From assembly GCA_030837785.1 (NCBI GenBank), contig JAUQYA010000011.1, forward strand, positions 1-39,409: DNA of 39,409 bases, in the 5' to 3' direction. How positions within the stretch are numbered: the first letter of the stretch is position 1; the number at the start of each line of letters is the position of its first letter. The position numbers and the translations under genes are program-made. Of this stretch, positions 8,128 to 16,404 are shown piece by piece. The DNA is from Albidovulum sp. (GTDB lineage Bacteria; Pseudomonadota; Alphaproteobacteria; Rhodobacterales; Rhodobacteraceae). Under the pieces are notes generated by a model, which worked only from the letters and a program-made list of their open reading frames with translations, was not told the origin of the DNA and ran no database searches.

Positions 8128-9180
8128 TCACCCGCCCCAGGTGCGGGACAGGAGCGCGAGCCAGTTCTCGTGGGCGATCTTGCGCAGCAGGGGTTCGTCG
8201 TAGCCATGCGCCCGAAGCGCGTCGAGAAGCCGGGGCAGCCCGGCCACGTCGCCGATGTCGTTGGGCAGTGTCGCCCCGTCGAAGTCCGAGCCCAGGCCCA
8301 CGCGGTCCTCGCCGAGCCTGCCGATCAGGTGGTCCATGTGGCGCAGCACCGGCTCCCAGCCGTCGAAGGGCGCCTTGCGGCCGTCCTCGCGCAGGAAGAC
8401 GGTGGCGAAGTTCAGCCCCACCATGCCGTTACTGTCGCGGATCATGTCGAGCTGCCTGTCGGTCAGGTTGCGAGTCGAGGGCGTCACCGCATGGGCGTTG
8501 GAATGGGTGGCGACCAGCGGCGCGTCGGAGAGTGCCGCCATGTCGTTGAACCCCGCCTCGTTGAGGTGGCTGAGGTCGATCATCACCTTCAGCCGGTTGC
8601 ATTCGCGCACAAGGTCCTTGCCCGCCGCGGTCAGCCCCGGCCCGGTGTCGGGCGTCCCGGGGAAGCGGAACGGCACGCCGTGGCCGAAGACGGTGGGCCG
8701 CGACCAGACCGGGCCGAGCGAGCGCAGGCCGGCGGCGTGCCACAGATGCAGCGCGTCGAGGTCCTCGCCGATCGCCTCGGCGCCTTCGAAATGCAGGATC
8801 GCCGCGATCCTGCCCGCCGCCATCGCCGCGCGGATGTCGCTGACCGAACGGCAGATGGCGAGCGTGCCGGTCCGCTCCATCCACATCAGATGGCCGATCA
8901 TCGCCGCGGCCACCGGCTGCGCCGCTTCCGCGCCGATCAGCTCGGGCAGCGGCAGGTCGTAGGGCGGCGCGTCCATGACCGCCTCGAAGTCCGGCGCGTC
9001 ATGGGCGGTGGGCGAGGGGATGTAGACCGCGAAGAACCCGCCGGCGAGCCCCCCGGCCTTCATCCGCGGCAGGTCGAGGTGGCCCTTGCCCTCGCCGGCA
9101 AGCCAGATCGTCTCGCGGCTCGCCGGGTCGCGCAGGGGACGGAGGAGAAAGTCGTTGTGGCCGTCGAAGACTGGGATCAT
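8128..9180 (-). CDS. Membrane dipeptidase family protein (peptidase M19)
   Basis: Zinc-dependent dipeptidase of the renal dipeptidase family, 350 aa. The metal site is recognisable: H8 and D10 in FDGHND, the bridging E132 in HFEGAEAI, H205 in IDLSH and H226 in THSNAH, plus a GSDFDG motif near 297-302. There is no signal peptide, so it is probably cytoplasmic, as in many bacterial homologues. It follows the ATPase gene by 6 nt in the same operon as a peptide-type ABC transporter, which suggests that imported dipeptides, possibly D-amino-acid-containing ones, are hydrolysed on entry (inference from context and family). Confidence 0.92.
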   Translation of the reverse strand: MIPVFDGHNDFLLRPLRDPASRETIWLAGEGKGHLDLPRMKAGGLAGGFFAVYIPSPTAHDAPDFEAVMDAPPYDLPLPELIGAEAAQPVAAAMIGHLMWMERTGTLAICRSVSDIRAAMAAGRIAAILHFEGAEAIGEDLDALHLWHAAGLRSLGPVWSRPTVFGHGVPFRFPGTPDTGPGLTAAGKDLVRECNRLKVMIDLSHLNEAGFNDMAALSDAPLVATHSNAHAVTPSTRNLTDRQLDMIRDSNGMVGLNFATVFLREDGRKAPFDGWEPVLRHMDHLIGRLGEDRVGLGSDFDGATLPNDIGDVAGLPRLLDALRAHGYDEPLLRKIAHENWLALLSRTWGG

Positions 9181-9186
9181 GGCATC

Positions 9187-9948
9187 TCACGCAGGGCTGT
9201 AGCCCTCGGAGGCCGAGAGCAGTTTCTTGGTGTAGTCGGTTTCGGCGCGGTGGGCGGAGAGTGCCGCGCGCGTCAGTTCCTCCACCGCCGCCCCGTGCTG
9301 CATCACCATCAGCCGGTCGCACATGTGGGCGACGACCGCAAGGTCATGGCTGACCATGAGGTAGGTCAGCCCGCGTTCGGCGCGGAGCCGGTCGAGCAGG
9401 TTCAGCACCTCGGCCTGGATCGAGGCGTCGAGGGCGGAGGTCGGTTCATCCAGAAGCAGCACCTCGGGTTCGAGGATCAGCGCACGAGCGATCGCGACGC
9501 GCTGGCGCTGGCCGCCGGAAAGCTGGTGCGGATAGCGGAAGCGGAAATCGGGACCGAGGCCGACGTCCTTCAGCGCGGTTTCGATCCGTTCCTCCCTCCG
9601 GTCGAAGCGGTGGATGGCGAGCGGTTCGGCCAGCACGCGGTCGACGGTATGGCGGGGATGGAGCGAGGCGTAGGGATCCTGGAAGACCATCTGCACCCTG
9701 CGGAAGAAGGCCGCGGGCCGGGGCGTCGCAAGCGCCGTGCCGTCGAGCCGGATCGCCCCCGCAGCCGTGGGCGCCAGGCCGCAGATCGCTCGGAGCACCG
9801 TCGATTTGCCCGAGCCGGATTCGCCGACGATGCCGAAGCTTTCGCCGCGCGCCACGGCGAAGCTGACGCCCCGCACCGCGCGCACCGTGTCGCCCCCCCG
9901 CCGGAAGGTGACGTCGAGATCGTCCGCCGCCAGCATCACCTCGCCCAT
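9187..9948 (-). CDS. ABC transporter ATP-binding protein (DppF/NikE-like, short form)
   Basis: Cytoplasmic ATPase of a peptide/nickel-type importer. The 253-aa product has Walker A GESGSGKST (about 43-51), Q-loop FQDPYASLHP, signature LSGGQRQRVAIARAL, Walker B VLLLDEPTSALD and H-loop VSHDL. It ends at TDYTKKLLSASEGYSPA and lacks the C-terminal oligopeptide-type extension with conserved Cys found in DppF and OppF, so it is closer in length to NikE-type ATPases. The start at 9948 overlaps the partner ATPase gene by 13 nt. It should form a heterodimer with that partner. Confidence 0.93.
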   Translation of the reverse strand: MGEVMLAADDLDVTFRRGGDTVRAVRGVSFAVARGESFGIVGESGSGKSTVLRAICGLAPTAAGAIRLDGTALATPRPAAFFRRVQMVFQDPYASLHPRHTVDRVLAEPLAIHRFDRREERIETALKDVGLGPDFRFRYPHQLSGGQRQRVAIARALILEPEVLLLDEPTSALDASIQAEVLNLLDRLRAERGLTYLMVSHDLAVVAHMCDRLMVMQHGAAVEELTRAALSAHRAETDYTKKLLSASEGYSPA

Positions 9949-10769
9949 GCCGCATCCCTTTCGAGCGTCGGCAGCGGCCGCACGCCGCCCTCGATCTTCG
10001 GCAGGCAGTTCATCAGGCCGCGGGTGTAGGGATGTTGCGCCCGGGTCAGTTCGGAGGCCTTCAGTTCCTCCACCACGCGACCCGCATACATGACGAGCAC
10101 CCGGTCGCAGAACGACGACACCAGCCGCAGGTCGTGGCTGATGAAGATCAGCCCCATGCCGCGGTCCGCGACCAGCCGGTCGAGGATGCGCAGCACCTCC
10201 ACCTGGACGGTGACGTCGAGCGCGGAGGTCGGCTCGTCGGCGATCAGGAGGTCGGGCTCGGTCACCAGCATCATCGCGATCATCGCCCGCTGGCCCATAC
10301 CGCCCGACAGCTCGTGCGGATAGGCGCGGAAGACGCGCTCGGGGTCGCGGATCTGCACCGCCTCCAGCATCGCGAGCGCGCGGGCGCGCGCCTCGGCCCG
10401 CGTCTCGCCCGCGCCGAACTTGAGCGCCTCCATCAGTTGCCGGCCGATGGTCATCACCGGGTTGAGCGAGAATTTCGGGTCCTGCATCACCATCGACATC
10501 CGCGCGCCGCGGAGTTTCCGCCAGGTCGCCGGCGAGGCCGCGCGGAGGTCGATGCCGTCGAAGTCGAGCACCCTGGCGGTGGCGCGGCCAGGTGGTGGCG
10601 TCAGCCCGAGGATCGCGCGGCCGGTCTGGCTTTTGCCCGACCCGCTCTCGCCGACGATGCCGAGCCGTTCGCGCCCGAGCGTGAAGGAGATGCCGCGGAC
10701 CACCTCCGATGGTCCCTGCCGGGTGGGGAAGATCACGCGCAGATCCTCGACCGTCAGGAGCGGCGTCAT
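9936..10769 (-). CDS. ABC transporter ATP-binding protein (DppD/NikD-like)
   Basis: Second ATPase of the same importer, 277 aa. Walker A is GESGSGKSQT, the Q-loop MQDPKFSLNP, the signature LSGGMGQRAMIAMML, Walker B LLIADEPTSALD and H-loop ISHDL. The region AQHPYTRGLMNCLPKIEGG is the start of the oligopeptide-type C-terminal domain, but the Cys-rich tail seen in full-length DppD is missing. The ATG overlaps the upstream permease stop as ATGA, and its own end overlaps the next ATPase by 13 nt, so all are translated as one tightly packed operon. Confidence 0.94.
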   Translation of the reverse strand: MTPLLTVEDLRVIFPTRQGPSEVVRGISFTLGRERLGIVGESGSGKSQTGRAILGLTPPPGRATARVLDFDGIDLRAASPATWRKLRGARMSMVMQDPKFSLNPVMTIGRQLMEALKFGAGETRAEARARALAMLEAVQIRDPERVFRAYPHELSGGMGQRAMIAMMLVTEPDLLIADEPTSALDVTVQVEVLRILDRLVADRGMGLIFISHDLRLVSSFCDRVLVMYAGRVVEELKASELTRAQHPYTRGLMNCLPKIEGGVRPLPTLERDAAWAR

Positions 10770-11680
10770 CGCTGCGCCTTCGGATCGAGCACGTCGCGCA
10801 GGCCGTCACCCAGAAGGTTGAAGCCGAGCGAGACGACGAAGATGGCGATGCCGGGCATGGTGGCGACCCACCACTGGTCGATCAGGAAGCGCCGCCCGGA
10901 GGCGATCATCGCGCCCCATTCCGGCTGCGGCGGCTGGGCGCCGAGGCCGAGGAAGCCGAGACCGGCCGCCGTCAGGATGATCCCCGCCATGTCGAGCGTC
11001 ACCCGGATGATGATCGAGGAAAGGCAGAGCGGCGTGACATGTCCCCAGAGGATGCGGGCCGCGGAGGCGCCCTGCAGCCGCGCGGCGTTGATGAAGTCGC
11101 TGTCGCGGATCGTCAGCGTCTCGGCCCGGGCGAGGCGGGCGTAGGGCGGCCAGGAGGTGATCGCAATGGCGATGATCGCGTTCTCGATGCCGGGGCCGAG
11201 GGCGGCAACGAAGGCGAGGGCGAGGATGAGCCGGGGGAAGGCCAGGAATATGTCGGTGGTGCGCATCAGCACGGTGTCGACCCAGCCGCCGAAATAGCCC
11301 GCCGTGGTGCCGACGAGAAGGCCGATCGGCGTGGCGATCACCGCCACCAGCACCACCACCATGAGCGTCAGGCGCGAGCCGTGGACGATGCGGCTGAAGA
11401 TGTCCCGGGCGAGGTCGTCGGTGCCGAGCAGGTGCCCGTCGGTGAGGGGCGGAAGGAAGCGTTCGGTCCTGAGATCGCCGCCCACCACCGGGTTATGGGC
11501 CGCGATCAGGTTCGCGAAGATGGCCACGAGGATCAGGAGAAGGACGATGCCAAGCCCGACCATCGCCAGCCAGTTCGACCGGAAGGCGAGCCAGGTGCGG
11601 AAGGCCTGGCCTGCCCTGGCCTGCCGGCGCGAGGCGGGTCGGTCGGACAGAAGCCAGTCGCGGCGGGAGGTCATGGTCAT
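10766..11680 (-). CDS. ABC transporter permease (DppC-type)
   Basis: Inner-membrane permease of the peptide/nickel class, 304 aa. A cytoplasmic N-terminus rich in Arg precedes helix 1 (NWLAMVGLGIVLLLILVAIF). A periplasmic stretch carries HLLGTDDLARDIFSRIVHGS, the conserved DppC/OppC motif. About six helices follow, with the EAA-loop region NAARLQGASAARILWGHVTP and a closing GDGLRDVLDPKAQR. I start at 11680, where ATG overlaps the stop of the preceding permease (ATGA); the frame is open further upstream but that part is antisense to nothing recognisable and duplicates the permease region in another frame. Confidence 0.94.
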   Translation of the reverse strand: MTMTSRRDWLLSDRPASRRQARAGQAFRTWLAFRSNWLAMVGLGIVLLLILVAIFANLIAAHNPVVGGDLRTERFLPPLTDGHLLGTDDLARDIFSRIVHGSRLTLMVVVLVAVIATPIGLLVGTTAGYFGGWVDTVLMRTTDIFLAFPRLILALAFVAALGPGIENAIIAIAITSWPPYARLARAETLTIRDSDFINAARLQGASAARILWGHVTPLCLSSIIIRVTLDMAGIILTAAGLGFLGLGAQPPQPEWGAMIASGRRFLIDQWWVATMPGIAIFVVSLGFNLLGDGLRDVLDPKAQR

Positions 11681-12738
11681 GCCTGCCTCCGCACGCGGGG
11701 GTCGAGAAGGGTGTAGAGCAGGTCCGACAGCAGGTTCAGCGCGACGAAGACCGCGCCGATCAGGAGCGTGCCGCCCAGGACCGCGTTCATGTCGGCCGAT
11801 TGCAGCGAGTTGGTGATGTACTGCCCGAGGCCGGGCCAGGCGAAGACGGTCTCGGTCAGCACCGAGCCTTCGAGGAGGTTGGCGTAGGACAGCGCCACCA
11901 CGGTGACGAGCGGCACCGCCGCGTTCCTCAGCGCGTGGACCCAGATGATGCGCCATTCCGGCACGCCCTTCACCCGCGCGGTGGTGACGTATTCCTGCGC
12001 CAGCTCGTTCAGCATGAAGCTGCGGGTCATCCGGCTGATGTAGGCCATCGAGAAATAGCCGAGCAGCGCGGCGGGAAGGATGATGTGGGAAAAGACGTTG
12101 CCGAACACCTCCCATTCCCCCTGCATCGCGCTGTCGAGAAGGAGGAGCCCGGTCGCGGGCGTGATCGAGTATTCATAGCTGATGTCGATCCGTCCCGGTC
12201 CCGCGACCCAGCCGAGCCGCGCGTAGAAGACCAGAAGGCCGAGAAGGCCGAGCCAGAAGATCGGCGCCGAATAGCCGACAAGGCCGAGGACGCGCACCAC
12301 CTGATCGACAAGCCGCCCCTGCCGCACCGCCGACCAGACCCCCAGCGGGATGCCGAGGATCGTGCCGATGAGGATCGACACGGTCGCAAGTTCCAGCGTC
12401 GCCGGGAACACGCGCGCGATGTCCTCGGTGATCGGCCGCTTGGTCAGGAAGCTTTCGCCGAAGTCGCCGGCAAACACCTTGCGGAGATACATCCAGAACT
12501 GCTCGTAGATCGGCTTGTCGAGCCCGAGCTCGAGGTAGACGCGGTCGTAGACCGATTTCGGGGCGCGGTCGCCGATGACCGCCAGCACCGGGTCGACCGG
12601 AACCACCCGTCCGATGAGGAAGGTCACGAGGAGGAGCCCGAGGAAGGTCAGCGCCACTGTGGCGAGAAGTTTCGCGGCCTTCCCGAGGAACCGCAGGAGG
12701 GCGCTTTCGCGCCCCCCATCGGCAGTCGTGGCGCTCAT
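11677..12738 (-). CDS. ABC transporter permease (DppB-type)
   Basis: Partner permease, 353 aa, with about six membrane segments. After an N-terminal cytoplasmic tail, helix 1 is KLLATVALTFLGLLLVTFLI, followed by GRVVPVDPVLAVIGDRAP, the usual DppB/OppB start. The EAA-loop region is EYVTTARVKGVPEWRIIWVH, and the protein ends DLLYTLLDPRVRRQA, which is standard. The gene starts one base after the stop of the binding-protein gene and overlaps the next permease by 4 nt. Confidence 0.94.
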   Translation of the reverse strand: MSATTADGGRESALLRFLGKAAKLLATVALTFLGLLLVTFLIGRVVPVDPVLAVIGDRAPKSVYDRVYLELGLDKPIYEQFWMYLRKVFAGDFGESFLTKRPITEDIARVFPATLELATVSILIGTILGIPLGVWSAVRQGRLVDQVVRVLGLVGYSAPIFWLGLLGLLVFYARLGWVAGPGRIDISYEYSITPATGLLLLDSAMQGEWEVFGNVFSHIILPAALLGYFSMAYISRMTRSFMLNELAQEYVTTARVKGVPEWRIIWVHALRNAAVPLVTVVALSYANLLEGSVLTETVFAWPGLGQYITNSLQSADMNAVLGGTLLIGAVFVALNLLSDLLYTLLDPRVRRQA

Positions 12739-12739
12739 C

Positions 12740-14332
12740 TCACTTCGTCACATGGGCGTAGTTGTTGTCGTTGAACGACGGGCCGACGATGAAGCCCTCG
12801 ACGTTCGACCTGAGCGCCGAAACCTCGATCTGCTGGAACATGATCACGAAGGGCGAGGTCTCCTGGCTTTCCTTCTGCAGGTCGATATACATCTGGGCGC
12901 GTTTGGCCGGATCGGGCTCGAGCATGGCGGCATCGGCCTGCTTGGTCATTTCCGGAATGTCCCAGGCGTTGCGCCAGGCCAGAGGCTTGGAGGCTGCGTC
13001 GTCGGAGTTGTCGGGGTTGCGCGCGAAGGTGTCGGCGTTGGTGTGCGGGTCCTGATAGTCCGGGCCCCAGAGGCCGATGTAGATGTCATGGTTGCGCGCG
13101 CGATACTTGGTCAGCGTCTGCTGGCCGTCGCCGGGGATCAGTTCGATCTTCACCCCCGCCTCGGCCGCGGTCTGCTGGATCGCCTGGGCGATACCGGTGA
13201 TCTCGGGCGTGTTGCGGGTGTCCATCGTCACCGAGAAGCCGTCGGGCAGGCCCGCCTGGGCCAGAAGCTCCTTTGCCTTCGCCACGTCGAGCGAGAACGG
13301 GTTGTCGTTCAGCGCGCCAAGGAAGCCCTCGGGCAGGAAGGCCTGGTGGACGGTCACCTTGCCCTTCATGATCGTGTCGGCGATCGCCTGGTAGTCGACG
13401 AGGTATTTCATCGCCTGGCGCACTTCCGGCTTGGCGAGGTTCTCGTTCTTCTGGTTGAGCCCCATGTAGTAGATGGAGCCCTTGACGCCCTGCTGGATCT
13501 TGATGTCCGGGTTGGCCTTCACCGCGTCGACCTCTTCGGCGCCGAGCGAGCGGGCGATGTCGATGTCGCCCTGTTCCAGAAGCAGGCGCTGGGTAGCACC
13601 TTCGGGAATGTGGCGGTAGATGACCCGCGCCATCGGCGGCGCGTCGCCCGAGTAGTTGGCGTTGCGCTCCATCACCACGGCCTCGTTGGCGCGCCATTCG
13701 CGGATCGTGAAGGGGCCGGAGCCGGCATAGTTGGTCTTCAGCCATTCATAGCCGAAATCACCGTTCGCCTCGTGCTCCATCACCAGCTTCTGGTCGACGA
13801 TGTAGCCGACCGTCGCGGTCAGGCAGTAAAGCACCAGAGAGGGCGCATAGGCCTTGTCCATCTTGAACTGGACGGTGTCCTCGCCAGTCTTGACGACCAT
13901 CTGGTCGACGTTCTCGGCATTCAGCCCGAACTGGGTCAGGATGAACGCTGGCGACTTGTCGAGCTTGACCGCGCGGGTGAGCGAGAAGACGACATCGTCG
14001 GCGGTGATCGGGTTGCCGGAGGCGAAGGTGCGGCCGGGCTTGATCTTGAAGGTGATCGACATGCCGTCTTCGGCGACTTCCCAGCTTTCGGCGATCTTGC
14101 CGTAGATTTTCGACACGTCCGCGGGATCGTAGCTGATCAGGCCCTCGTAGGCGTTGCCGGCGATTTCCGAGGCGGTGAACTCGAAGATCTCCGCCGGGTC
14201 GAGCGAGATGATGTCGTCGATCGCCCAGGCCTGGATCAGCGTGTCGGCGGGCGTTTCGGCATGGACGGCCGGCGCGCCGAGAAGGGCGAAGGCAGCGACG
14301 GTGGCCGCAAGAAGGGTGCGACTGTGATGCAT
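12740..14332 (-). CDS. ABC transporter substrate-binding protein, family 5 (peptide type)
   Basis: Periplasmic receptor of 530 aa with a clear Sec signal (MHHSRTLLAATVAAFALLGA, cleavage near VHAE at about 25). The mature part has the family 5 pattern: LIQAWAIDDIISLDPAEIF at the start, AYEGLISYDP, NPITADDVVFSLTRA, GSGPFTIREW and a PEVRQAMKYLVDY block. It is the first gene of the operon, with a GGAGAG Shine-Dalgarno 7 nt before the ATG and a good promoter about 80-110 nt upstream. Substrate is likely a small peptide given the linked M19 dipeptidase, but family 5 proteins also bind nickel complexes, opines and sugars. Confidence 0.93.
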   Translation of the reverse strand: MHHSRTLLAATVAAFALLGAPAVHAETPADTLIQAWAIDDIISLDPAEIFEFTASEIAGNAYEGLISYDPADVSKIYGKIAESWEVAEDGMSITFKIKPGRTFASGNPITADDVVFSLTRAVKLDKSPAFILTQFGLNAENVDQMVVKTGEDTVQFKMDKAYAPSLVLYCLTATVGYIVDQKLVMEHEANGDFGYEWLKTNYAGSGPFTIREWRANEAVVMERNANYSGDAPPMARVIYRHIPEGATQRLLLEQGDIDIARSLGAEEVDAVKANPDIKIQQGVKGSIYYMGLNQKNENLAKPEVRQAMKYLVDYQAIADTIMKGKVTVHQAFLPEGFLGALNDNPFSLDVAKAKELLAQAGLPDGFSVTMDTRNTPEITGIAQAIQQTAAEAGVKIELIPGDGQQTLTKYRARNHDIYIGLWGPDYQDPHTNADTFARNPDNSDDAASKPLAWRNAWDIPEMTKQADAAMLEPDPAKRAQMYIDLQKESQETSPFVIMFQQIEVSALRSNVEGFIVGPSFNDNNYAHVTK

Positions 14333-14411
14333 GGGTGATCTCTCCGCTGTCGGTCGTTTGTTTCGTTCGCGGCCTCTGCGCGTCTGCGGCGGGCCGGGAT
14401 TCCGTGGGCCG

Positions 14412-14440
14412 ATTAACCGCTTGGTAAAATTCGAAGTCAA
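14412..14440 (-). promoter_or_regulatory. Predicted sigma-70 promoter of the peptide ABC/dipeptidase operon
   Basis: On the minus strand a -35 box TTGACT (14435-14440) is followed after exactly 17 bp by GTTAAT (14412-14417), four of six matches to the -10 consensus. The predicted transcript would start near 14405 and carry a leader of about 73 nt. The spacer contains the imperfect dyad TTACC-AAGC-GGTTAA, a possible operator. The A+T-rich patch stands out from the surrounding GC-rich DNA. Confidence 0.5.
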
Positions 14441-14527
14441 GGACAAAGGCGCGCGCCAGAGCTTGACCTGCCCGGACGGACCGGCCAGCCTGTTGCCGCG
14501 AGAACGGGCGGAGAGAGCGGGGGCAGG

Positions 14528-15382
14528 ATGAGACTTGTGCGGTTCGGGGCAAGGGGCGGCGAGCGTCCCGGAATGGTCGATCGCGAGGGCCGCGTGCGCG
14601 ATCTTTCGGCCATCGTGCCGGACGTCGCGGGCGAAACCCTTCTGCCCGACACGCTGGCGCGTCTCGCGACCCTCGACCCCTCGGCGTTGCCGCTGGTTCC
14701 GGGGGTGCCGCAGGCGGGGCTCCGGCTTGGTCCCTGCGTCGGCCGGGTGGGAAAGTTCGTCTGCATCGGGCTCAACTACGCCGACCACGCCGCCGAGGCC
14801 GGGATGCCGGTCCCGCCCGAGCCGGTGATCTTCGGCAAGTGGACCTCCTCGATCTCCGGCCCCGACGACGACGTGGAACTCCCCCGCGGTTCGGTCAAGA
14901 CCGACTGGGAGGTGGAGCTGGGCATCGTCATCGGCCGGGGCGGCAGATACATCGAGGAGGAAGACGCGCTTTCGCATGTCGCGGGATACTGCGTCGTCAA
15001 CGATGTCTCCGAACGCGAATACCAGGTGGAACGCGCCGGCACCTGGGACAAGGGCAAGGGCTGCGACACCTTCGGGCCGGTCGGCCCCTGGCTCGTCACC
15101 CCCGACGAGGCGGGCGACGTGGGGAACCTCGCGATGTGGCTCGAGGTGGAGGGCGAGCGGATGCAGCAGGGCACCACCGCGACGATGGTCTACAAGGTGC
15201 CGTTCCTGATCTCCTACGTCAGCCGGTTCATGTCGCTGCAACCGGGCGACCTGATCGCCACCGGCACCCCGCCCGGCGTCGGCATGGGGCGAAAGCCGCC
15301 GCGCTACCTCAAGGCCGGCGAGGTGATGCGGCTGTCGGTCGAGGGGCTCGGCGTCCAGACCCAGCGCGTCGTGCAGGGCTGA
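14528..15382 (+). CDS. Fumarylacetoacetate hydrolase (FAA) family protein
   Basis: Predicted Mg2+-dependent hydrolase or lyase acting on a 2-keto or 2,4-diketo acid, 284 aa. The catalytic C-terminal domain begins around residue 75 with KFVCIGLNYADHAAEAG. It contains the acidic metal-binding block DWEVELGIVIG, the NDVSERE segment, KGCDTFGPVGPWLVT and TGTPPGVGMG near the end. These blocks resemble proteins labelled ureidoglycolate lyase or 2,4-diketo-3-deoxy-L-fuconate hydrolase, names that are often assigned loosely, so I give no exact substrate. It is divergent from the peptide operon and converges on the opp operon with 8 nt between stops, so it is probably a single-gene transcript. Confidence 0.9.
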   Translation: MRLVRFGARGGERPGMVDREGRVRDLSAIVPDVAGETLLPDTLARLATLDPSALPLVPGVPQAGLRLGPCVGRVGKFVCIGLNYADHAAEAGMPVPPEPVIFGKWTSSISGPDDDVELPRGSVKTDWEVELGIVIGRGGRYIEEEDALSHVAGYCVVNDVSEREYQVERAGTWDKGKGCDTFGPVGPWLVTPDEAGDVGNLAMWLEVEGERMQQGTTATMVYKVPFLISYVSRFMSLQPGDLIATGTPPGVGMGRKPPRYLKAGEVMRLSVEGLGVQTQRVVQG

Positions 15383-15390
15383 AGCGGCTC

Positions 15391-16404
15391 TCAGGCCGAT
15401 TCAGCCACACGCCTCGCCTTCACCAGCGGGCCGGGGAAGTGGCAGGCGACGCCATGCTCGTCCGTGGTCAGCACCGGTACCTCGCGTGCGCAAAGCGCCT
15501 CGGCCCGCGGGCAGCGGGTGCGGAAGACACAGCCCGAGGGCGGGTTCATCGGCGAGGGCAGGTCGCCCTCCAGCGGGATGATCCGCTTGGCCCGTTCCGC
15601 CGCCGGGTCGGGGATCGGCACCGCGGAAAGCAGCGCCTGGGTATAGGGATGCTGCGGATCGGCGTAGAGATCTGCGGCGGGCGCGATCTCCATCGTCCGG
15701 CCGAGATAGAGCACCATCACCCGGTCGGAGATGTGCTTCACCACCGAAAGGTCGTGGGCGATGAAGATCATCGCCAGCCCGAGGTCGCGCTGCAACTCGG
15801 CCAGAAGGTTGATCACCTGCGCCTGGATCGAGACGTCGAGCGCCGAGACCGGCTCGTCGCAGACCAGCAGCTTCGGCCGCACGATCAGCGCCCGGGCAAT
15901 GCCGATCCGCTGGCACTGGCCGCCCGAGAATTCGTGCGGGTAGCGGTTGATCTGGTTGGGCAGGAGGCCCACCCGGTCCATCATCTCCTTCACCCGGGCC
16001 TTCACCTCGGCGTCGGCAAGGCTTCTCTGGTGGGTCCGGAGCGGCTCGGCGATGATCTGGCCCACGGTCATGCGGGGATTGAGGCTCGCCAGCGGGTCCT
16101 GGAAGACCATCTGGATGTCGGCACGGTATTTCAGCATCTGCGCGCGGGAGAGCGACAGGAGGTCGGTGCCGTCGGCCCAGACCGCACGGCCCGTCGCCGG
16201 CACCATCTGGATCAGTGCGCGGGCAAGCGTGGACTTGCCGCAGCCGGATTCGCCGACGATGCCCAGCGTCTCGCCCGCCAGAAGCTCGAAGTTCACGCCC
16301 GAGACCGCGTGCAGGCGCCGCGGCGCTGTCCAGGGCATGTCGCCCGCGCCCCTGAGTTCGAACGTCACGCGCAGGTCCTCGACGCTGAGCAGGGGCCGGG
16401 TCAT
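15391..16404 (-). CDS. oppF: Oligopeptide ABC transporter ATP-binding protein OppF
   Basis: ATPase of 337 aa, full OppF length. Walker A is GESGCGKST, Q-loop FQDPLASLNPRMTVG, signature FSGGQCQRIGIARAL, Walker B LLVCDEPVSALD and H-loop IAHDL. The C-terminal oligopeptide domain is complete: QHPYTQALLSAVPIPDP followed by GCVFRTRCPRAEALC, whose Cys residues match the Fe-S-type motif reported for Dpp/Opp ATPases. It is last in the operon, and its ATG overlaps the oppD stop (ATGA). Confidence 0.93.
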   Translation of the reverse strand: MTRPLLSVEDLRVTFELRGAGDMPWTAPRRLHAVSGVNFELLAGETLGIVGESGCGKSTLARALIQMVPATGRAVWADGTDLLSLSRAQMLKYRADIQMVFQDPLASLNPRMTVGQIIAEPLRTHQRSLADAEVKARVKEMMDRVGLLPNQINRYPHEFSGGQCQRIGIARALIVRPKLLVCDEPVSALDVSIQAQVINLLAELQRDLGLAMIFIAHDLSVVKHISDRVMVLYLGRTMEIAPAADLYADPQHPYTQALLSAVPIPDPAAERAKRIIPLEGDLPSPMNPPSGCVFRTRCPRAEALCAREVPVLTTDEHGVACHFPGPLVKARRVAESA

